64,000 bases of DNA from CAWBFD01 sp963788115 (GTDB lineage: Bacteria > Actinomycetota > Thermoleophilia > Solirubrobacterales > 70-9), in contig CAWBFD010000002.1 of assembly GCA_963788115.1 (NCBI GenBank), positions 868,001 through 932,000 on the forward strand, read 5' to 3'. A program made the translations under genes and the position numbers. A model generated the notes under the pieces. That model had not been told where the DNA came from, did not search any database, and was given only the letters and a program-made list of their open reading frames with translations. Every line of letters begins with the position of its first letter. Positions within the stretch are counted from its first letter, which is position 1. Positions 23,652-32,079 of this stretch are shown here, in pieces.

Positions 23652-25205
23652 GTGAAACGGCTCCTGATCGCGACGGTCGCGGCGATGCTCGCCGCCGGCC
23701 TGGTCGTGTCAAGCGCGTCGGCCATCGACAAGGTCGACACCAAGAAGCTTCGCAAGGCGGTGGACCTGGACAGCATCCTCGAGCATGAGCGAGCGTTCCA
23801 GGACATCGCCCTCGCCAACGATGGCACTCGCGCGGCGACGACGCTCGGATATGACGAATCGGCCACATACGTAGCCGAGCAACTCGAGGACGCGGGCTAC
23901 GACGTGACGCTGGACGAGTTCGACTTCCCGGGATGGACGCAGAACGGGCCGGCCACGCTCGCCGAGATCTCGCCGACGGCCCGCTCGTTCGTCGACGGGA
24001 CGGACTTCATCGTCTCGCAGTTCTCGAGCTCGACCCCCGCCGCCGGTCTCACGGCGGACGTGGTGCCGACGAACGACATCCAGATCCCGCCGCCTGGTGG
24101 ACCGGGGACCGGCACCAGCGGCTGTGAGGTCAGCGACTTCCCGGCGAACACCGCGGGCAACATCGCGCTGATGCAGCGCGGCACCTGCCCGTTCGTCCAG
24201 AAGTATCAAATGGCCAAGGACGCCGGGGCGGTCGCGGCGCTGATCTTCAACGACGGCTTCGAGGGCCGCACCGCTCCGCTCTTCATCACATCGCCGGTGA
24301 ACATCGGCATCCCGACGATCATGACCAGCTCGGCTGTCGGCCAGGCGCTCTACGCCGACGCCCAGACCGGTACGACGACCGCCCACATCGTCGTGGACGC
24401 GACCACGACGCCGAACACCGAGGTCAACGTGATCGCCGATACGGGTGGCGATCCCGACCGGACGATCGTTGTCGGCGCGCATCTCGACTCGGTCGAGGCC
24501 GGGCCTGGCATCAATGACAACGGCTCCGGCTCGTCGACGATCCTCGAGATCGCCGAGGAGATGGCGGATCTCAACAAGGACCCGCGCAACCGTGTGCGGT
24601 TTGCATTCTGGGGCGCCGAGGAGGCCGGGCTGGTCGGCTCGACCGCCTACGTGCAGGAGCTCGTCGACACTGGCGAGATTGACGAGATCGAGGCGAACCT
24701 GAACTTCGACATGGTCGGCTCGCCGAATTTCGCCCGCTTCGTCTACGACGGCGACAACTCGACGGGCGCGGGCGCGGTCGGCCCACCAGGTTCGGCCGAG
24801 ATCGAGCAGACGTTCCTGCGCTACTTCGACTCCCAGCGGCTGGTGACCGACCCGACGCCGTTCGACGGCCGCTCGGACTACGGTCCGTTCATCGCGGCCG
24901 GAGTGGACGTCCCGGCCGGCGGCCTGTTCACGGGCGCTGAGGGGATGAAGACAGCCGAGCAGGAGGAGAGGTATGGCGGCGTTGCCGGTCTGGCCTTCGA
25001 CCCGTGTTACCACCAGGCCTGTGACACCTTCTTCAACCTGAGCTACACGGCGCTGGACCAGATGTCCGACGCCGCGGCCCATGCGACCTGGACCCTGGCG
25101 CGCTCAGAGAGCCCGATCACGGCGCCGCAGGGCGGCAAGAAGCATGAGAACGTCATGAAGGCGACGAAGCGGGTGAAGTACAAGGGGCCTTTCCGGATCC
25201 GCTGA
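23652..25205 (+). CDS. Secreted aminopeptidase, peptidase M28 with PA domain
   Basis: A 517-residue exported zinc aminopeptidase. GTG 23652 follows a perfect AGGAGG at 23641-23646 and starts a signal peptide (MKRLLIATVAAMLAAGLVVS). A PA domain (about 140-240) precedes the M28 domain. Ligands and catalytic residues are visible: HLD in VGAHLDSVEAG, the bridging Asp in GINDNGSGSS, Glu-Glu in WGAEEAGLVGS, Asp in NFDMVG and the last His in YHQACDT. It would trim N-terminal residues from peptides outside the cell. The basic tail KRVKYKGPFRIR may aid wall attachment. Confidence 0.92.
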   Translation: MKRLLIATVAAMLAAGLVVSSASAIDKVDTKKLRKAVDLDSILEHERAFQDIALANDGTRAATTLGYDESATYVAEQLEDAGYDVTLDEFDFPGWTQNGPATLAEISPTARSFVDGTDFIVSQFSSSTPAAGLTADVVPTNDIQIPPPGGPGTGTSGCEVSDFPANTAGNIALMQRGTCPFVQKYQMAKDAGAVAALIFNDGFEGRTAPLFITSPVNIGIPTIMTSSAVGQALYADAQTGTTTAHIVVDATTTPNTEVNVIADTGGDPDRTIVVGAHLDSVEAGPGINDNGSGSSTILEIAEEMADLNKDPRNRVRFAFWGAEEAGLVGSTAYVQELVDTGEIDEIEANLNFDMVGSPNFARFVYDGDNSTGAGAVGPPGSAEIEQTFLRYFDSQRLVTDPTPFDGRSDYGPFIAAGVDVPAGGLFTGAEGMKTAEQEERYGGVAGLAFDPCYHQACDTFFNLSYTALDQMSDAAAHATWTLARSESPITAPQGGKKHENVMKATKRVKYKGPFRIR

Positions 25206-25232
25206 GCGAAGTCTCAGACGCAGGCGGTGAGA

Positions 25233-25250
25233 GAGGGGCGAAAGCCCCTC
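25233..25250 (+). terminator. Hairpin with GAAA tetraloop after the M28 gene
   Basis: GAGGGGC (25233-25239) and GCCCCTC (25244-25250) enclose a GAAA tetraloop. An outer GCAGG/CCTGC pairing extends the stem. It begins 28 bases after the M28 stop and marks the end of that transcript. Confidence 0.65.
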
Positions 25251-25264
25251 CCCGCCCCTGCGGC

Positions 25265-26050
25265 GTGGTGTCGGGGCCGCACGGTATCTACAGTTCCGCC
25301 ATCGGCGAGAGCGGCGACAGGAGGCGGATTGCGGTCGTCACCGGCGCCTCGAGCGGGATCGGTGCCGCGACCGTCCGAGCGCTGGCGGCGGCGGGGTTCG
25401 ACACGGTGGCCGCGGCCCGCCGGCTGGAGCGCTGCGAGGCACTCGCACGCGAGGTCGGCGGGCGCGCCGCCCGCCTGGACGTCGCCGATCCAGAGTCGGT
25501 GGCGGAACTCGCCGCCGCGGTCCCCGATGCCGCGATCGTCGTGCACAGCGCCGGCGGCGCCCTCGGGTTGGAGCCGGTGGCCGAGGCCGACGAGGAGCAC
25601 TGGCGAGCCATGTACGAGGCCAACGTCGCCGGGGTGATGAGAGTGACCAAGGCGCTCCTGCCCGCGCTCGAGCGCAGCGGCGACGGGCACGTCGTCGTCC
25701 TGGGCTCGATTGCCGGAGTCGAGGTCTACCCGGGAGGCGGCGGGTACACGGCCGCCAAGCATGCGGTGCACGCCGTGGCCCGCACCCTGCGCCTCGAGCT
25801 CCTGGGCAAGCCGATCCGGGTGACGGAGGTGGCTCCCGGGATGGTCGAGACCGAGTTCGCGCTGGTGCGCTTCGAAGGCGACACCAAACGCGCGGCCGAC
25901 GTCTACCGGGGGCTCACGCCGCTGACCGCCGAGGACGTCGCCGACGTGATCGCGTTCGTGGTGACCCGGCCGCCGCACGTCGACATCGATTACCTCTCGA
26001 TCATGCCGACCGCTCAGGCGAGCGCGACCGTGGCCCACCGAGAGGAATAG
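25265..26050 (+). CDS. Short-chain dehydrogenase/reductase
   Basis: A 261-residue classical SDR. It has a cofactor loop VVTGASSGIGAATV, an HSAGG motif at the usual NNAG position, the catalytic Ser in VLGSIAGVE and Tyr/Lys in YTAAKHA. The GMVETEFALVRF stretch resembles serine 3-dehydrogenase/YdfG-type SDRs. The substrate is unknown. The gene lies 26 bp ahead of metF on the same strand. The start at GTG 25265 is not certain, and conservation begins at about residue 21. Confidence 0.88.
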   Translation: MVSGPHGIYSSAIGESGDRRRIAVVTGASSGIGAATVRALAAAGFDTVAAARRLERCEALAREVGGRAARLDVADPESVAELAAAVPDAAIVVHSAGGALGLEPVAEADEEHWRAMYEANVAGVMRVTKALLPALERSGDGHVVVLGSIAGVEVYPGGGGYTAAKHAVHAVARTLRLELLGKPIRVTEVAPGMVETEFALVRFEGDTKRAADVYRGLTPLTAEDVADVIAFVVTRPPHVDIDYLSIMPTAQASATVAHREE

Positions 26051-26076
26051 CGGCCTGCCTCTACCATCCGCGCACG

Positions 26077-26997
26077 ATGCGGATCAACGACCTGCTCGCG
26101 ACCGACGGGCCCGTGTTCTCGATCGAGTTCTTCCCGCCGCGCACGCCCGAGGGCGTGACCCAGCTGTTCGAGACGCTGGAGGCGCTGAAGCCCCTCGAGC
26201 CCGACTACGTCTCGGTCACCTACGGCGCGGGGGGTTCGACCAGGGACGGGACGGTCGAGATCGCGACCCGGATCAAGCGGGAGCACGGCCTGGAGGTGAT
26301 GGCGCACCTGAGCTGCGTCGGGGAGACCCGGGAGGGGCTGATCGCCATCCTCGATCGCTTCCGCGATGCCGGGATCGAGAACGTGCTCGCCCTCCGTGGC
26401 GACCCTCCCCGGGGCGAGGCCGAGTTCCACCGCCCGGAGGGAGGCCTCTCGAGCGCCGCCGAACTCGCCGGGTTCATCGACGAGCGCTACGAGTTCACGA
26501 TCGGGGGCGCCTGCTTCCCCGAGGTCCATCCCGAGGCAAGGGACCTCGAGGCGGACCTGGACTACCTGAAGACCAAGGTCGACGCAGGGGCGCGGTTCCT
26601 GATCACCCAGCTCTTCTTCGACAACCGGGTCTACTTCGACTTCGTCTCCGCCGCACGCGCCCACGGGATCGACGTGCCGATCATCCCCGGCGTGATCCCG
26701 ATCGCCAGCTACGGCCAGGTGGCCCGCATCTGCGACCTGTGCGACGCCACGATCCCTCCTGACCTCGCCGAGGCGATGGAGGGGCTCGGCGGGGAGATCG
26801 AGGCCGAGGCACTGCTCGGGGTCGCGTACGCCGCCCAGCAGTGCGAGGAGCTCCTGGCCGGCGGGGCGCCTGGGATTCACTTCTACGCCCTCAACCGCGC
26901 TCCCGGCACGCGCGCGGTCCTGAGCGCCCTCAAGGCCTCGCGTCCCTGGATCGGGCCTCAGCACCAGACCGTCCGCGCCGCAGCGGGGCCCACATGA
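26077..26997 (+). CDS. metF: 5,10-methylenetetrahydrofolate reductase
   Basis: A 306-residue FAD-linked TIM-barrel enzyme that reduces 5,10-methylene-THF to 5-methyl-THF for methionine synthesis. Signatures are FSIEFFPPRTPEG, YVSVTYGAGGSTRDGT, LALRGDPP and ITQLFFDNRVYFDF. The length fits the bacterial single-domain enzyme. The TGA overlaps the ATG of the next hydrolase gene, so those two are coupled. A methionine synthase is not in the window. Confidence 0.95.
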   Translation: MRINDLLATDGPVFSIEFFPPRTPEGVTQLFETLEALKPLEPDYVSVTYGAGGSTRDGTVEIATRIKREHGLEVMAHLSCVGETREGLIAILDRFRDAGIENVLALRGDPPRGEAEFHRPEGGLSSAAELAGFIDERYEFTIGGACFPEVHPEARDLEADLDYLKTKVDAGARFLITQLFFDNRVYFDFVSAARAHGIDVPIIPGVIPIASYGQVARICDLCDATIPPDLAEAMEGLGGEIEAEALLGVAYAAQQCEELLAGGAPGIHFYALNRAPGTRAVLSALKASRPWIGPQHQTVRAAAGPT

Positions 26998-27842
26998 CCC
27001 CGCCCGAGGGTTCGTTCCGCCACCGGGGACACCGCATCGCCTACGAGGTCCACGGCGAGGGCGAGCGCACTCTGGTGCTCGTGCACGGGCTGCTGATGAA
27101 CCGGCGCATGTACGAGAAGCTCGCGCCGGAGATTGCCGCCCGCGGCAACCGGGTGGTGACCGTGGACCTCCTCGGCCACGGCCGCTCGGACCGCCCCACC
27201 GACATGCGCCTCTACAACATGTCCACCTTCGCCGGACAGCTCGTGGGGCTGTTCGACCATCTCGAGGTCGAGGCGCCGGTCGTCGGTGGTACCTCGTTGG
27301 GGGCGAACGTATCGCTGGAGCTGGCCACGCACCACCCGGAGCGCGCGAGGGCGCTGGTGATCGAGATGCCGGTGCTCGACAACGCCCTGCTTCCCGCCGC
27401 GCTCGTCTTCACCCCGATCCTGCTCGCGCTGCGCTTCGGTCAGCCGGTGCTGAGGCCGCTCGCCGCCGCGTCGAGCCGCGTGCCCCGCTCGCACTACCTC
27501 GTGGACATGGGCCTCGACTGGGTTCGCCAGGACCCGGATCCGTCGCGGGCCGTGCTCGAGGGGCTGATGTTCGGCGGCACCGCCCCGGCGAGCGAGGTTC
27601 GCCGGCAGCTCCCGCATCCCGCCCTCGTCATCGGCCACCCCAACGACCCGGTGCACCCGTTCTCCGACTCGGGGATGCTCGCGGAGGAGATACCAAACGC
27701 CCGGCTGCTCGAGGCGAACTCGATCCTCGAGTGGCGCCTCAGCCCCGCCCGCCTCGACGACGAGCTGGCGTCGTTCCTGGACGAGGTCTACGGCGAGGCG
27801 AAGCCGGTAGGGGGCGCCAAGGGAGCCGCGAGCGCGGCTTAG
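26994..27842 (+). CDS. Alpha/beta-fold hydrolase
   Basis: A 282-residue alpha/beta hydrolase. It has the oxyanion segment LVHGLLMNRRMYEKL, the VDLLGHGRSDRP stretch, the nucleophile elbow GGTSLGANVS (Ser) and an acid/His region in the last third (HPNDPVHPF). The ATG at 26994 overlaps the metF stop by 4 bp. A much longer open frame starting inside metF is not the gene. The substrate is unknown. It may simply be cotranscribed with metF. Confidence 0.88.
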   Translation: MTPPEGSFRHRGHRIAYEVHGEGERTLVLVHGLLMNRRMYEKLAPEIAARGNRVVTVDLLGHGRSDRPTDMRLYNMSTFAGQLVGLFDHLEVEAPVVGGTSLGANVSLELATHHPERARALVIEMPVLDNALLPAALVFTPILLALRFGQPVLRPLAAASSRVPRSHYLVDMGLDWVRQDPDPSRAVLEGLMFGGTAPASEVRRQLPHPALVIGHPNDPVHPFSDSGMLAEEIPNARLLEANSILEWRLSPARLDDELASFLDEVYGEAKPVGGAKGAASAA

Positions 27843-27911
27843 TGGTCGGCCGCCGATGAGCACCGCGCGCTTAATTGCACGCAAAGGTTGATTCGCTAGC
27901 CTCACCGACCG

Positions 27912-28670
27912 GTGGCCACCCGCAGAGAGGAGAAGGAGCGCCGCCGCACAGAGCGGCTGGCGGCCGAACGTCGAGAGGCCGACGCCGAGCGCCGCCGGCT
28001 GATCCTCGGCTACGTGGTCGCCGGCGTGCTGACGCTGGCGGTTCTGGTCGGGCTGGTGCTGGTGCTCATGGGCGGGGACGATGATGGAAGCGCGCAGATC
28101 GGCGGCGAGGACATCCCGGATGCGGCACACATCCAGCCCCAGAGCGGCTTCCTCCACGGCGTCGCGCCGGACGACCGCGAGGGCACTCCGCCGCCGCCCC
28201 TGCAGCAGGGCGACCTCGAGGCGGCGGCGCGGGCCGCCAACTGCGATCTGAGGCTGAACCTCCCCGACGAGGGCAACACCCACGTGACCAGCGCAGAGGT
28301 GAACTACAAGACCAATCCCCCGACATCGGGCAACCACAACGCCGAGCAGCAGGCCGACGGCGCCTACAGCGAGATGCCCGAGCCGGTCAACTTCGTCCAC
28401 TCGCTCGAGCACGGGCGAATCGAGATCCAGTACTCGCCCGATCTCCCCGAGGAGGACCAGCTGGCACTCAAGGGCGTGTTCGACGAGAGCCCGGACGGCA
28501 TGCTGTTCTTCCCCAATCCGGAGATGCCGTACGAGGTGGCCGCCACCGCGTGGACGCAGCTGATCGGCTGCGACCGCTACGAGGGCGAGGCCACCCTCGA
28601 CGCGATCCGGGACTTCCGCGACATCTATCGGGGGAACGGCCCGGAAAGCGGGATTCCGATCAGCCTCTGA
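27912..28670 (+). CDS. DUF3105 membrane-anchored protein
   Basis: A 252-residue type II-like protein. A charged cytosolic N-terminus (RREEKERRRTERLAAERRE) is followed by one membrane segment (about residues 32-52) and an extracytoplasmic DUF3105 domain. This contains NPPTSGNHNAEQQADG and NFVHSLEHGRIEIQY, the family core. Start GTG 27912. DUF3105 proteins are common in actinobacteria and their role is unknown. The conserved His residues suggest a metal site, but that is inference. Confidence 0.85.
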   Translation: MATRREEKERRRTERLAAERREADAERRRLILGYVVAGVLTLAVLVGLVLVLMGGDDDGSAQIGGEDIPDAAHIQPQSGFLHGVAPDDREGTPPPPLQQGDLEAAARAANCDLRLNLPDEGNTHVTSAEVNYKTNPPTSGNHNAEQQADGAYSEMPEPVNFVHSLEHGRIEIQYSPDLPEEDQLALKGVFDESPDGMLFFPNPEMPYEVAATAWTQLIGCDRYEGEATLDAIRDFRDIYRGNGPESGIPISL

Positions 28671-28783
28671 CGTCCGGACGGCAGCTGACCCGGCCGGGCG
28701 CGCGCTTGCAGCACCACCCGCGGCGCCCCATATGTGCCACCCTGAACGCGGGGTCGCTCGGGATTCTTCGTAGGTTGCGACAG

Positions 28784-29861
28784 ATGGGGCTGCTTTGCGC
28801 TGCCGCCGTGTGCACATGGGCGGCGGCGCCTGCGCATGGCGCCGGCCCGCAAACCCCTCGCGCCGTTGACTTCGAGCAGGCCCTGCCGCCGCTGGAGCGG
28901 GTCCGCTTCACCGGCAGGGAGGTCGAGCGCCGCGGCGCGCACGAGGACCATCTCGGCGAGGGGCCGGTGAGCTTCCGCTCCGGCGCGCTCGAGGCGCCCC
29001 GGCGCTTCGACTTGGTCGGGATCGCGGGCGAGCTGCGACCGGTCGAGCTTCGCGCTCGCACGCGCCACGGTGAATGGAGCGACTGGGTCGAGGTCGCGGG
29101 CGGCGATCCCGTCTATACCGGAGGATCCGACGAGGTCCAGGTCCGGGCGCGCGGTTGGCGCCCCCGCGGACGCCTGCACTACGTCGAGGTCTCCGGCACG
29201 GCCAGCCTCCCCGCCAGCCCGCACCAAGGCGGCCGCTCGCAGACCCGACCTGGTCAGTCGGCGGGCCTGGGGCGCCAATCGCAGGCGTGGCGGCTGCCAT
29301 CCGAGAACGACGCCCCTTCACGGGAAGGTGAAGGCGGCCGTGATCCATCACACGGTCACCACCAATCGGTACAGGCGACGGGAGGCGCCGGGGATCGTGC
29401 TCGGCATCTGCCGCTTTCACCGCAACGCCAACGGCTGGAACGACATCGGCTACAACGCGCTCGTGGACCGCTTCGGCAGGATCTACGCCGGGAGGTTCGG
29501 GGGCCTCGCCAAGCCCATCGTCGGCGCTCACGCCGAGGGCGTCAACGCCCAGACCACCGGGATCTCCGCGATCGGCACCCATACGCGCAAGCCGCTGGTG
29601 AAGCCGGGTCGTCGGGCAATCGCCCGGTTCCTGGCCTGGAAGTTCGACCAGCACGGCATCCGGCCGGGCGAGGTCAAGGGCACCACCCGCCTGATCTCCG
29701 CGGGGGGCCAGACGAATCGCTTCCGCCAGGGAACGCACGTGCGCGTGCGCCGAGTCTTCGGGCACCGCCGGACCAACTACACGGTGTGCCCGGGCCGGGC
29801 ACTCCGCCGCCAGCTCGACGCGATCACGGGCGCCACGGTGCGGCGGATGCGACGTCAGTGA
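28784..29861 (+). pseudogene. N-acetylmuramoyl-L-alanine amidase / PGRP-type protein, frameshifted
   Basis: The 5' part (ATG 28784) encodes a signal peptide and a beta-rich domain ending near LHYVEVSGTA. The 3' part lies in the +1 frame and encodes SRRAWGANRRRGG and a complete amidase-2 domain: zinc His pair in AVIHHTVTTN, NDIGYNALVDRFGRIYAGR, AHAEGVNAQTT and FGHRRTNYTVCPG. One extra base between about 29180 and 29240 would restore a single protein. It is either a true pseudogene or a sequence error in a GC-rich stretch. Function would be peptidoglycan amide cleavage outside the cell. Confidence 0.75.
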
Positions 29862-29864
29862 GGG

Positions 29865-29913
29865 CACGCCGCGGGCCTGCCCCCCAAGGCCAGACCACGC
29901 CGCGGGCCTGCCC
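29865..29913 (+). repeat. Two-copy 18-bp direct repeat
   Basis: CACGCCGCGGGCCTGCCC occurs at 29865-29882 and again at 29896-29913, a 31-bp period, in the gap after the amidase. No function is evident. The second copy touches the terminator hairpin. Confidence 0.7.
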
Positions 29914-29952
29914 TGGCGCTTTTGTCATGCATATCCGAACAAAGGCGCCAGG
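29912..29952. terminator. Long bidirectional terminator hairpin
   Basis: CCTGGCGCTTTTGT (29912-29925) pairs with ACAAAGGCGCCAGG (29939-29952) over 14 bp with one G-T wobble and a 13-base loop. T-rich and A-rich strands on either side of the stem suit both directions. It lies between the convergent amidase and acyltransferase genes. Confidence 0.75.
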
Positions 29953-30003
29953 TGGCTGGGCTGACGGGCGCCAGTGGCCGGGGTCACGCCCCGGCTGGCT
30001 CGC

Positions 30004-30936
30004 TCATCCGTTCCCGGACGCCCTGTATGCGGGAAAGAAGTCGCCCGCATCCCGCCCGGCCGCCAGCCGTTCGTAGGCCTCCGGGTCGCAGACCAGCTCG
30101 TGGGTCCAGAACGGCAGCTCCGAGTTGGCGAAACCGCGCTTGAACCGCTCGAGCCCGTCTCCCGGGTGCACGCCTCCGCCGAGGTTCAGCGGCGCCTGCA
30201 GCTCGTCGGCGAGGTCGAGCATCGCGGCGGTGACGTTCTTGAACGGCGACGCGGCCAGGTGCTCGTCGGCGGTACCGCCCAGGTAATAGTGGAGGAGCCC
30301 ATCCGACAGGGCTACGATCGCGCCCGCGCCGGGCTCGCCGGCGGGCGAGCGCGCCAGAAGCAGCCAGCTTCGGTCGAAGCCGAGGATCGCGTCGAAATAC
30401 TCCCTCGGGAACAGGTAGCGCTCGGCCGCGCCCGCCCGGCGCATGGTCTCTGTGTAGGCACGGTGAAAGGCGCCGCGGTCTGACTCGGCCGTCTCCGGCC
30501 CGGCGCCCACGACCACCTCCCACCCCGCACGGGAGACCGCGCGGATCTGCTCCGCCAGGCGAGGTCGCAGCCGCCGAGGCCGTGACGGGTCGTGAACCTG
30601 GACCGTCGAGCGGGCGGTGGCGCCCGCGAGGGACGGCTCCGCGCCCACCCGATCGCGGATGAAGACGCTGAGGAGCCCGGACGCGGCCCACTCGATCCCG
30701 GCGGGGTCGACCGGGCTCCCGTTCCCACTGATCGTGGCGCCCGGGTACCCGTAGGGCGAGATCGCGTCGCGCAGCCCGCCGGCCAGATCGTCGCGGACGA
30801 TCAGGGGGATCGCCGCCGGGCCCGCCCGCAGGGTGTGAGTCGTCCCCTCGGCCTCGAGGAACTCAGGAGAGCGGAAGAAATCCGGGGCGAGCGCCGCCGC
30901 TCCCCGGTCGGCGAGGAGCTCAGCGTCCGCGGTCAC
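30004..30936 (-). CDS. FemAB/BioF2-like GNAT-fold acyltransferase
   Basis: A 310-residue protein in the GNAT-fold acetyltransferase group related to FemAB and PF13480 proteins. It contains RPRLAEQIRAVSRAGWEVVV and a C-terminal GNAT half with AIVALSDGLLHYYLGGTAD and FKRGFANSELPFW. Such proteins near glycosyltransferases often acylate or aminoacylate surface glycans or wall precursors. It starts GTG 30936, 22 bp after a GNAT gene on the same strand, and begins the glycan locus at its right-to-left end. Confidence 0.72.
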   Translation of the reverse strand: MTADAELLADRGAAALAPDFFRSPEFLEAEGTTHTLRAGPAAIPLIVRDDLAGGLRDAISPYGYPGATISGNGSPVDPAGIEWAASGLLSVFIRDRVGAEPSLAGATARSTVQVHDPSRPRRLRPRLAEQIRAVSRAGWEVVVGAGPETAESDRGAFHRAYTETMRRAGAAERYLFPREYFDAILGFDRSWLLLARSPAGEPGAGAIVALSDGLLHYYLGGTADEHLAASPFKNVTAAMLDLADELQAPLNLGGGVHPGDGLERFKRGFANSELPFWTHELVCDPEAYERLAAGRDAGDFFPAYRASGNG

Positions 30937-30958
30937 CGTCGCGCCCCTGCGACACCAC

Positions 30959-31495
30959 CTACCCGTCGTCCTCCCGGCCGGTGAAGTCCTCCGGCAGCAG
31001 GCCCCAGACCTGGTTGTCGATGGCCTCGTCCCCCCGGCGGATCGCCGCTCGCATCACACCCTCCCGCTGGAAACCCAGGGCGGTGACCACCTTCTGGGCG
31101 GCCACGTTCGTCGCCGGGATCTCCGCGTGGATCCGGTGGGCCCCCAGTCGATCGAACGCGTGAATGCAGGCCTGGCGCTCGGCCTCGCGCGCCACTCCGC
31201 GTCCCCACGCGGCCGGATCGCCGATCAGCACCGCAAGCTCGGGTCCGAGATCGCGATCCAGGCCGAACAGGGCAACGAAGCCGACCGCGTCGTCGGAGTC
31301 GTCGATCGTGATCGCCCACTTGCGATCGCGCGATTTGTCCATCGCCCGCTCGACCCAGCCGCGGGCATCATTCTCGGTGAACGACTCGCGGCGGCCGACC
31401 AGATCGGCCGTGACCCGCTCGTCGTTGAACCAGCGGTGGACCGCCCGCGAGTCCTCCGGCCGGAAGTCGCGAAGCGCGACCGTCGCCTTCGCCAT
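30959..31495 (-). CDS. GNAT N-acetyltransferase, RimJ/RimL type
   Basis: A 178-residue acetyltransferase: VALRDFRPEDSRAVHRW at the start, the acetyl-CoA loop in IGDPAAWGRGVAREAE and NVAAQKVVTALGFQREGVM near the end. The ATG at 31495 starts the conserved domain, while a longer upstream open frame is a shadow of the sugar transferase. In this locus it might acetylate an amino sugar for glycan assembly, but ribosomal or small-molecule targets are equally possible. Confidence 0.85.
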   Translation of the reverse strand: MAKATVALRDFRPEDSRAVHRWFNDERVTADLVGRRESFTENDARGWVERAMDKSRDRKWAITIDDSDDAVGFVALFGLDRDLGPELAVLIGDPAAWGRGVAREAERQACIHAFDRLGAHRIHAEIPATNVAAQKVVTALGFQREGVMRAAIRRGDEAIDNQVWGLLPEDFTGREDDG

Positions 31496-31506
31496 GGCGC
31501 CGGAAT

Positions 31507-32079
31507 CTACCCGTAGAGGCCCTGGCCGGTGAGGAGCAGGCGCGCGGTGCGGCCGAGGATCCGGAGGTCGAGCGCCGGCGAGCGATGCTCGACGTACCAC
31601 ACGTCGAGCTCGATCCGCTCCTGCCACGGGATCCCGGCTCGGCCGTTCACCTGCGCCCATCCGGTCATCCCCGGCTTCACCTCGAGCCGGCGGCGCTGGC
31701 GCGGCGTGTAGAGCTCGACCTGCGCCTCCAGGGTCGGGCGTGGGCCCACGATCGCCATCTCGCCGCGCAGCACGTTGACCAGGTTGGGGAGCTCGTCGAG
31801 CGAGAGCCGTCGCAGGAAGCGGCCGACGCGGGTCACGCGCGGGTCGTTCTCGAGCACGGGGGTGCCCACCCCCACCGGGTCGGCGCCCTGGCGCATGGTG
31901 CGCAGCTTGCAGACCTCGAACGGCTCGCCGCGAAGGCCGGCGCGGCGCTGCCGGTAGAGGACCGGACCGCGAGAGTCGAGCTTGATCGCGATCGCGGCGA
32001 CGAGCAGCAGCGGACTCGTCACCGCCAGCGCGATCCCCGCGATGAGAACGTCCGCCGCGCGTGGCAGGCCGGGCCTCAC
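31507..32079 (-). CDS. Initiating sugar-1-phosphate transferase (WcaJ/WbaP-type, short form)
   Basis: A 190-residue bacterial sugar transferase. It has one membrane helix near residues 10-30, then the catalytic core: FEVCKLRTM, RFLRRLSLDELPNLVNVL, MAIVGPRPT and PGMTGWAQVNGR. It lacks the multi-pass N-terminal domain of long WcaJ proteins. It links a sugar phosphate to undecaprenyl phosphate at the inner face of the membrane, the first step of glycan repeat-unit synthesis. GTG 32079 abuts the stop of the upstream glycosyltransferase. Confidence 0.9.
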   Translation of the reverse strand: MRPGLPRAADVLIAGIALAVTSPLLLVAAIAIKLDSRGPVLYRQRRAGLRGEPFEVCKLRTMRQGADPVGVGTPVLENDPRVTRVGRFLRRLSLDELPNLVNVLRGEMAIVGPRPTLEAQVELYTPRQRRRLEVKPGMTGWAQVNGRAGIPWQERIELDVWYVEHRSPALDLRILGRTARLLLTGQGLYG

